The notes beneath the pieces are model-generated. The model searched no databases. It saw only the letters and a list, made by a program, of their open reading frames with translations, and was not told the origin of the DNA. Positions 58,268 to 64,000 of a stretch of DNA of 64,000 nt are shown piece after piece. Each line of letters starts with the position of its first letter. The stretch's first letter is position 1. The translations under genes and the position numbers were made by a program. The stretch spans positions 11,280,001-11,344,000 of the forward strand of contig CM074863.1 of the NCBI GenBank assembly GCA_037501455.1, in the 5' to 3' direction. The DNA is from Lantana camara (taxonomy: Eukaryota > Streptophyta > Magnoliopsida > Lamiales > Verbenaceae).

Positions 58268-58681
58268 ATTACAATATAGTTCATCTTTATTCAAAAATTA
58301 CAATTTAGTCACTAAATGTTATGGATCATGTATTCATGTGTGATCCCTCTATTCTGTTAGGGTTCAATTAAGTTTGGTTCTATTTTCAAGGATTACATTG
58401 TTATATGCATAATACCCAGCGATCGTTTTGTTAGAATGTGAATATTACAGAGATGAATTTGTTATTTTATTCATAAAATTAATGGAAGGATAGACTCAAC
58501 CATAACGGAACTTTAACGGAATAGAGGGATCACAGACGGTTCATAACATTTGGGGACAAAATTGTAATTTTCGAATAAAGATGGATTACATTGCAATTAC
58601 CCTATCTAGCAAATTAGTCAGATGTAATTTTCCCTATATTCTAATTAAATCATTAAATTCAAGTACCAACAATCATTCCGG

Positions 58682-59153
58682 GAGAGCGTTTGATACATGA
58701 GATTAGGCTCATTTGGCCTACTTAATTTTAGTTAATTTTCTGTTTGATACCGCATATTAAATTTCGTCGACCTGGAAGAGTTAATCTTCGACCCGGTGTA
58801 ATCTGCCTACTTTAGAGAGATTAAGTTCTCAAATGAATCCTAGGGGAGGGGGTGTGTTTATCGTAGATTAACTCTTATCTATTATACATAAGCTTAAAAA
58901 GTTAGTTTGATTTTCTGGCTAAACATGAAAATTACTATTTATTTCACAAAAAAAAATAAAAATTACTATTTTAAATGATATTTCAGTTTATGAGATATAT
59001 CAAACACGATAATAAGTGAAATTAGAGGCAACTAAATTTATCAATTGAATGTATCAGACACAAAATTAATTTCTTATACGAGTACTTAATTTCACTTAAT
59101 TCTCCACAAATAGATTAAGTGAAATAGAATAATCTACATTATCAAACGCTCTC
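58682..59153. mobile_element. Foldback MITE with GAGAGCGTTTGATA ends
   Basis: The ends GAGAGCGTTTGATAC and TATCAAACGCTCTC are inverted repeats that continue with mismatches into the arms (GAGATTAGGC / AATCTAC; TTAAGTGAAAT motifs). I find no clear target duplication. Non-coding and AT-rich. Confidence 0.75.
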
Positions 59154-59346
59154 AAACTATATAGCTTAATATATTTTCCCAAAATTCCTTTCTCTTATCC
59201 ACCAAATTAAGAACAGTAAAATTGTGTGCCCCACACAAAATAAGTAAAACTGGCACACTATTGCAACAACTCAACAAATACATCTAAAACAAGATTCAGA
59301 AAGACAGAAACCAACAACGTAAAAATTCCAACAATTTGTCAAGAAC

Positions 59347-60600
59347 TCACACCTCGTCACTCTTCAGCAGGGCCCACCCTTCCCCATAACCCCCGTTCTT
59401 TCTTGAACGGGAAACAAAACCCACGACATAGCCAAGAAAAGCCCCAAGCACCACAACACTAGCAACCTTAACATACCATGAAAACTTCGACTCCAACTTC
59501 CCCATCACCATCACACCATCACCGTCGCCACGACCATTAACGACCCGGCCCGAAGCCATAATCTCAACCACATCATGCACCTCTCCGTCGTGGTTTCCAA
59601 CATAGGATACCACAAGTTTCTCCCTGTCGGCAAAAAGCCTAAGGTACCCAAACTCGCCCCCACGGTACAGCGACTGAAGAGGTTGCGGGAAAACAGGATC
59701 ATGGGGATGTTCGGGCCTAGGTTCCCAAATGTGCTGCCAATCTTGTCCCGCCATTCCAATCACCATATGAACGGGATAGGTTTCACCACAAGTGAAGTTG
59801 TTAAGAGGACAAAACCTCTCGTACCTATGGACATGCCCCCACAATGCAAGGTTAACCTTATTCTTCACGAAAAGAGGTTCGAGGTGCTCCAACATTCGGT
59901 CCCTCAAAGGGGCATCCCTCTTGTCGTAGCATGTCGTGTACATAGGCCGGTGCCCTTGGACGATAACATAAGGGGTTCTCCCTCTATCTACTGATTCCAA
60001 GTCGTTTTTCAAGAATTCATATTGTTTACTACCGGGGAGGAAGTTCGTTTCCGTGGAAAGATACACGAAATGGACTACCCCGAAATCGAATGAGTAGTAA
60101 AGATTCCTTGTGGAAGGGGCTCTAGTTCCGGTAGGTTCTGAGGAATTTCCAGGCATGTGTAATCTGAAGCTATAGGGTACTCCACATTCTCCGCCTCCAT
60201 CTTTACCGTAGACCGCTTTGACATGGGTGGAACGAGACCATTCGGGCCGCCAAGGCTGTAACGGCCAATCATATTCATGATTGCCGATGCAGACATGATA
60301 GGGAACCTTGGATGCAATTGGCTCAATCTGGTGAAAGAAGTTGTCCCACAACCAAGCATAGCCTCGGGCATAGCTCAAGTCTCCAATATGTGATATTAAA
60401 GTGGGCTTGTTGCCTAGATACTCAATGTCTCTGGCTATCCACTTCAAAGTGAAGATGCTCTCATCTTGCGTGCGATCGAAAGTTGTGTATGGAGTGGCGG
60501 TCCCCAAGTCTCCAAACAAGAAAGCTATCGTTTCATCCGAATCACTGATTGCTGACATGAAGCTGTATGTTTTGCTCCAACCGGAGGAATCACTACCTAC
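59347..60600 (-). CDS. PAP2: Purple acid phosphatase copy B, exon 2
   Basis: Second exon of the gene that starts at 61454; residues 240-656. It carries GDLG (D270), [22 protein letters not shown] and GHVHRYERF, so all metal-binding motifs are present, and a C-terminal membrane segment ([21 protein letters not shown]). Compared with copy A it has an insertion of about five residues after RPEWS. The acceptor is TTACAG|GTAGG at 60601/60600. Confidence 0.94.
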   Translation of the reverse strand, partial: VGSDSSGWSKTYSFMSAISDSDETIAFLFGDLGTATPYTTFDRTQDESIFTLKWIARDIEYLGNKPTLISHIGDLSYARGYAWLWDNFFHQIEPIASKVPYHVCIGNHEYDWPLQPWRPEWSRSTHVKAVYGKDGGGECGVPYSFRLHMPGNSSEPTGTRAPSTRNLYYSFDFGVVHFVYLSTETNFLPGSKQYEFLKNDLESVDRGRTPYVIVQGHRPMYTTCYDKRDAPLRDRMLEHLEPLFVKNKVNLALWGHVHRYERFCPLNNFTCGETYPVHMVIGMAGQDWQHIWEPRPEHPHDPVFPQPLQSLYRGGEFGYLRLFADREKLVVSYVGNHDGEVHDVVEIMASGRVVNGRGDGDGVMVMGKLESKFSWYVKVASVVVLGAFLGYVVGFVSRSRKNGGYGEGWALLKSDEV

Positions 60601-60737
60601 CTGTAATGTTTATTTGAAAATTAGGGTTACAATGTTGTTTCAAATGGAGAAGACACAAGAAAACAAAACGATGACAATCTATAAGTAGGGTATAATTTAT
60701 AAACTATAAACTATAAAATAACGAAATCAAGAATTAC

Positions 60738-61454
60738 CTGATAATAATATCTCTGTCCTCCCTTCAAACCCACCATCACCCCATCATGTATGAACCCAGG
60801 ATCCCTCCAACCAACGCTCTCGTTAGCAGGGGCATCACACAAGTCCTCTCTTTCGTACCTCGACACCCGAGTTGTCGCGGTTTTACTCAATTTATTCCAG
60901 GTTAACCCATACTTGACAAAGCTCTCCTTCCCATCATCGGTCACGAACATGACCCGCATCTCCCCATCACGGCCCGTCAACGCCAAATGGACATGTTCGG
61001 GCCCTTTTCCCGACTCGAACCGGACAGTTTCAGACTCTGCCAGCAGGTGTTTCGTCCCCGGCAAGGGATTGTTGTCGTGGTCTTTCTTTTTTTGGTCGAC
61101 TTCGGAATGATTCCAGTGGAAGAGCCGAAACTGGTAGTCAGATCGCATGTTGATCAAGGGGATAGTGATGGAACCCGACCCGGATCGCCATTTGGGAACG
61201 GATGAAAGGAAAATGTAGCCGATGAAGTCGTCGTGGGAGGAATTTGCAGGAGAGTAGATTCCGAGCCAATCGAGCATCGATGGGGCGTCAATGCCGGACC
61301 ATTGGATGGTAATCGGGTCGCCTGATTTGGGTATGGTTCTCGAGCTCGCGGAAATGGAGATCTTCGATGAGGATGAGTGTTGAAAGAGGAGAAGAGAAAT
61401 GGATAGAAAAGTGATTATCTTTAGAGGGATCATGATTTCATGGAGTTTGATCAA
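60738..61454 (-). CDS. PAP2: Purple acid phosphatase copy B, exon 1 (whole gene 59347-61454)
   Basis: First exon, 239 codons from ATG 61454, donor CAG|GTAATTC after the YYYQ codons, phase 0 into exon 2 for a 656-residue protein. Signal-like N-terminus (IITFLSISLLLF), then the Fn3-like plant PAP N-terminal domain ([37 protein letters not shown]). About 85-90% like copy A by eye. The intron is 137 bp against 484 bp in copy A. Unlike copy A, no LTR element sits in its immediate upstream region. Same expected role: phosphoester hydrolysis, membrane anchored, probably on plastid and mitochondrial surfaces. Confidence 0.94.
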
Positions 61455-62142
61455 GTGTTTGGAGGAATGTTGGAGTTGGGAGATTTAAATTCTTGCATGG
61501 AGAAATTAATGGTGATTGGAGTTGGAGCTGGTCGTAAGTAGCTAAAGCCAAGGAGAGAGATTTCAAAATCCCCCTATCCAAAAAAAAAAAAGAGGAAATT
61601 TTAAAATCCCATTACCATGTATTTAATTTATTTAAAATAGATTATGTAATATTTAAAATCATGAAATTCAAATCGAGTGTTTTAGAATATAGTCTGATAT
61701 GAAATTTATTTAATATGGAGTTATGTGATATGATCTTAATTCTTAGCTGACAATTTATGTACTTGTAGCCAATCATTTTCAATTTACCCAACAATTCAAG
61801 GCATAGTCTTTTAATCTATAATGTATGGATACTTTTAAAAATATTATTTTATTAAATCGTGTCATATTAAAAAAATATAAAATCTTATTCCTATATTCGT
61901 GTCCTATCCGCAGTGCATCATTGCTTTTTATTTATTTTTTTTGTGGTAAGACCGTAAGAGTACATCATTGCTTTTAAGTGAGAAATGTAACTTGCAATCA
62001 TTGAATGGTTGAATGTTAACAGAGTAGTCCCCAAACATTGAATTGTTGAAGCCTGAAAACAAACATATGCCATAACTCAATCCATTAAAATTGGACTACG
62101 GTCCGTTAGCCTTGCATAAAAGCCCTTTTAAAGTATGGAGCC

Positions 62143-62173
<31 letters not shown>

Positions 62174-63296
62174 TTGGGGGTAATTTTGAAATTAAAATGA
62201 TTTAGATGCAAAGTTTTGATTCCTTACAATGTTATCCAAAACAAGAACACAGTAAGACTTATTTCAGCCGAATTCAGCCAATATCCAAACTATTCCTACC
62301 TAGTCTCATTTCTTATTTAATTTATTCATATATTTTTTATCTGACTCACTCACATATGATTAGTATATATTAATAAATGGTTGATCATATTAAATCCTGA
62401 GAAAATAATTAAAACATTGGAAAATAATAATAAAAAACTGATGTATCTAATCTTAACCATTTACTCATACACTTATCGTGTGTGAATATATAAAACAGAA
62501 AACAACACATAATTATTCATGGTTTACACCTTGAAATTTATTCTATAGTCTGAATATTTTTAGCATGAAAAAATTAAAACAATGATATTTTGAAGATGTG
62601 AGACATGTTATATTCTAATTAAAACATTAAATCCAAATACCAACCCCCGAGAAGTTAAAATAATTACAATCCCTATCCTACCTAAAATTCTAGGAATTCG
62701 TTTAGAGTTAGAATCATCCTAGGAGTTAGGAGTCACTAGCATGCAAGTTATTGAGATTAAAATATTTTGGCAATTTTTTTGTCAATACTCTTTGTCCACC
62801 AAATTAATTAGAACCATACCACAAAAATAAAATTAGTGAAATGGGCACACTATTGCAAACACTGTAAAGCCAAAAAGCCACCCAAGGTGGGTCAAGAAAA
62901 AGTAGTAAATAGCCATCATTTCAATATCAATAATGTCCAAAGAATTAATATTGTAAGTTAAAAATTAAATAATAATAAACTATAATCATTTATATTTATA
63001 ATTGTGATTTAGTTAATTATAACTAAATCCAAAATTTCTGGATCGGCTGAGTTGACAACTGTTGAAGAGTCTTTAAATTAAATGAATGTTTCTGAATATC
63101 GATTGCAAGTCAATTCTAGCTTATGGTGACCCCTCAACCCCCAAATCCACCCCCAATACAAACCGCACACAATAGCCGCCCCCTTCACCCCCCACCAACA
63201 TACATAAATGTATTTTCTGTATGTATATATATCTATTTTCCATCATATTTGTGACCTTCAACGCCAAACTAAACCTCCTCTCTCTCTCAAGAAAAC
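61455..63296. other. Upstream of PAP copy B and of the CLE gene
   Basis: The PAP-B promoter faces left and the CLE promoter faces right. It includes the duplicated region to about 62.86 kb, an AAT microsatellite (about 62141-62173), a dispersed AT-rich repeat near 61827, and unique sequence after 62862. No gene is seen. Confidence 0.6.
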
Positions 63297-63605
63297 ATGA
63301 CGATGACGAGTTCTCTCTCTTCCCCCATTTCAAATTGCAAAAGAATTCTCCTCTTCATACACTTTCTCCTCTTTCTACTCATTTCCCAACCCCACGGCGG
63401 CGCCGCCGCCATGCTGCACGTGGCCCCTGGGCGGCAGAGTTCTTGCCACCCGATCGCCGCCAAACGCCCGCCGCCCCTCCCTTCCCAGCTTCAAAGAGTC
63501 ATCCGCCACTGCCCGCCGCAAGAAGACGACGGCGATGAGATTGATCCAAGATACGGCGTCGAGAAAAGATTAGTCCCCTCCGGCCCCAACCCGCTCCATA
63601 ATTGA
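63297..63605 (+). CDS. CLE9: CLE signalling-peptide precursor, CLE9/CLE10 type
   Basis: A 102-residue single-exon precursor. A hydrophobic signal peptide (RILLFIHFLLFLLIS, about residues 16-30) sends it to the secretory pathway. The variable middle is Pro/His rich. The last 12 residues RLVPSGPNPLHN are a CLE motif identical to the one I know from Arabidopsis CLE9 and CLE10, preceded by the basic EK processing context. The mature arabinosylated 12-mer binds CLV1/BAM-type receptor kinases; CLE9/10 act in stomatal lineage and xylem development. The start ATG has an in-frame second ATG two codons later (MTM), so either could be used. Confidence 0.93.
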   Translation: MTMTSSLSSPISNCKRILLFIHFLLFLLISQPHGGAAAMLHVAPGRQSSCHPIAAKRPPPLPSQLQRVIRHCPPQEDDGDEIDPRYGVEKRLVPSGPNPLHN

Positions 63606-63738
63606 ATCATGCACGGTTTCGCCGATTCATATAACCAATCTTTTCTTTTTTCCATTTTCTCTTTAATCTGATCTTTTCATTGAAAAATTCCCAACTTTCG
63701 ACAAATCTTGATCGACGTTCAACTTCCCTCAACCTTTA

Positions 63739-63769
<31 letters not shown>

Positions 63770-64000
63770 GTGAAATACAAAAAAGAAGTCAAAAAAATCA
63801 AGAAGATTTCAGAGTTTTGAGTATGGCAGTAGCAAGCAGGCGTAAGGACAGCTTTCTTCTTTGTTGGTTTCTGTTATATATAAATATATTTTTTCTAGTT
63901 CTACTGTTGGCTGTTCCAGACAAATGGCTATTTCCAAGCTTGTTTTTGGTTTTGCATTCCAGACGATGACCAGTAAATCTGACTACTCGGGCGCGGGGAT
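63606..64000 (+). other. 3' flank of the CLE gene
   Basis: T-rich sequence probably including the CLE 3' UTR. A short ORF (63766-63969) with a hydrophobic stretch is present, but it has no recognisable family and a biased composition, so it is not called a gene. Confidence 0.5.

Larger units (their letters stand above)
57075..58634. mobile_element. Mutator-like MITE split by a hAT element
   Basis: The left arm (57075-57119 plus 58276 to about 58365) and right arm (about 58510-58634) are inverted repeats (AAATTATATCTGACTA / TTAGTCAGATGTAATTT; TAGATAGGGTAATT / AATTACCCTATCTA; CCCTCTATTC / GAATAGAGGG). TATATTCTA flanks it on both sides (57066-57074 and 58635-58643), a 9-bp duplication as in Mutator-type elements. 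Without the hAT insert the element is about 404 bp. The paralogous region has a single TATATTCTA at 62609-62617 and no element. Confidence 0.9.
59250..62862. repeat. Tandem duplication, unit B (PAP copy B plus upstream region)
   Basis: Both the gene and its upstream sequence are duplicated. 61620-62175 aligns in pieces with 44575-44615 plus 55540-56870; 62520-62640 aligns with 57000-57075 plus 58635-58670; and GGCACACTATTGCAA with its neighbours occurs at about 59252-59266 and 62844-62858. The repeat of that last block marks the crossover junction of an unequal-exchange duplication. Unit A is larger only because of inserted elements. Confidence 0.85.

Noticed and set aside
58682..59153. Target duplication for the GAGAGCG foldback element
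   Set aside because: The flanks CATTCCGG and AAACTATA do not match, so the superfamily was left open.
63766..63969. Small hydrophobic protein after the CLE gene
   Set aside because: Low-complexity T-rich sequence in the likely 3' UTR; no family recognised.

Overview
The window is nuclear DNA of a flowering plant, almost certainly a eudicot. Its genes are split by phased GT-AG introns. It carries plant-only families (WRKY, CLE peptide, plastid starch phosphorylase with its acidic insertion, EAR-type C2H2 zinc finger) and is loaded with plant LTR retrotransposons, foldback MITEs, a SINE, a hAT remnant and a small Helitron. I cannot name the species.

Layout. 1-17623 is a nested retrotransposon block. 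A Ty3/Gypsy element of the Tat type (gypsy-1, 5' part outside the window) was split by a Ty1/Copia element (1-7120, 5' LTR outside the window). It was hit again in its integrase by a solo LTR of the same Copia family (10022-11979, 5-bp target duplication CGCAC). Gypsy-1 ends with a three-exon gene on the opposite strand and a 3' LTR. 17624-44422 is a gene island: an ELM2/SANT-like nuclear protein (+), a four-finger C2H2 repressor-like protein (+), WRKY57 (-), plastidic alpha-glucan phosphorylase PHO1 (-, 15 coding exons) and the SNARE SNAP33 (+). Next is the first of two tandem purple acid phosphatase genes (-).

44616-55320 is a second, structurally complete Tat-type Gypsy element (gypsy-2) with both LTRs, primer site, polypurine tract and the target duplication ATATC. 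It sits about 190 bp upstream of the first phosphatase start codon. 55321-59250 is the old upstream region of that phosphatase, now filled with a Helitron, a hAT-type MITE, a tRNA-like SINE, a Mutator-like MITE that itself contains a hAT element, and another foldback element. 59347-61454 is the second phosphatase gene, and its upstream region to about 62.86 kb is the paralogous copy that lacks most of these insertions. The window closes with a CLE9/10-type peptide precursor (63297-63605).

How the parts relate. The host genes are not an operon; they work separately in transcription control, starch metabolism, vesicle fusion, phosphate metabolism and peptide signalling. The most unusual material is in the mobile elements. 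Both Tat elements carry a divergently transcribed gene between pol and the 3' LTR with the same three-exon layout, the same intron phases (1, then 0) and a TATAAATA box about 290-310 bp before the start codon. The tandem phosphatase duplication works as a natural before/after comparison that exposes exact empty sites for several insertions. Exon coordinates were derived by hand from splice sites and reading phase; no database search or alignment program was run.
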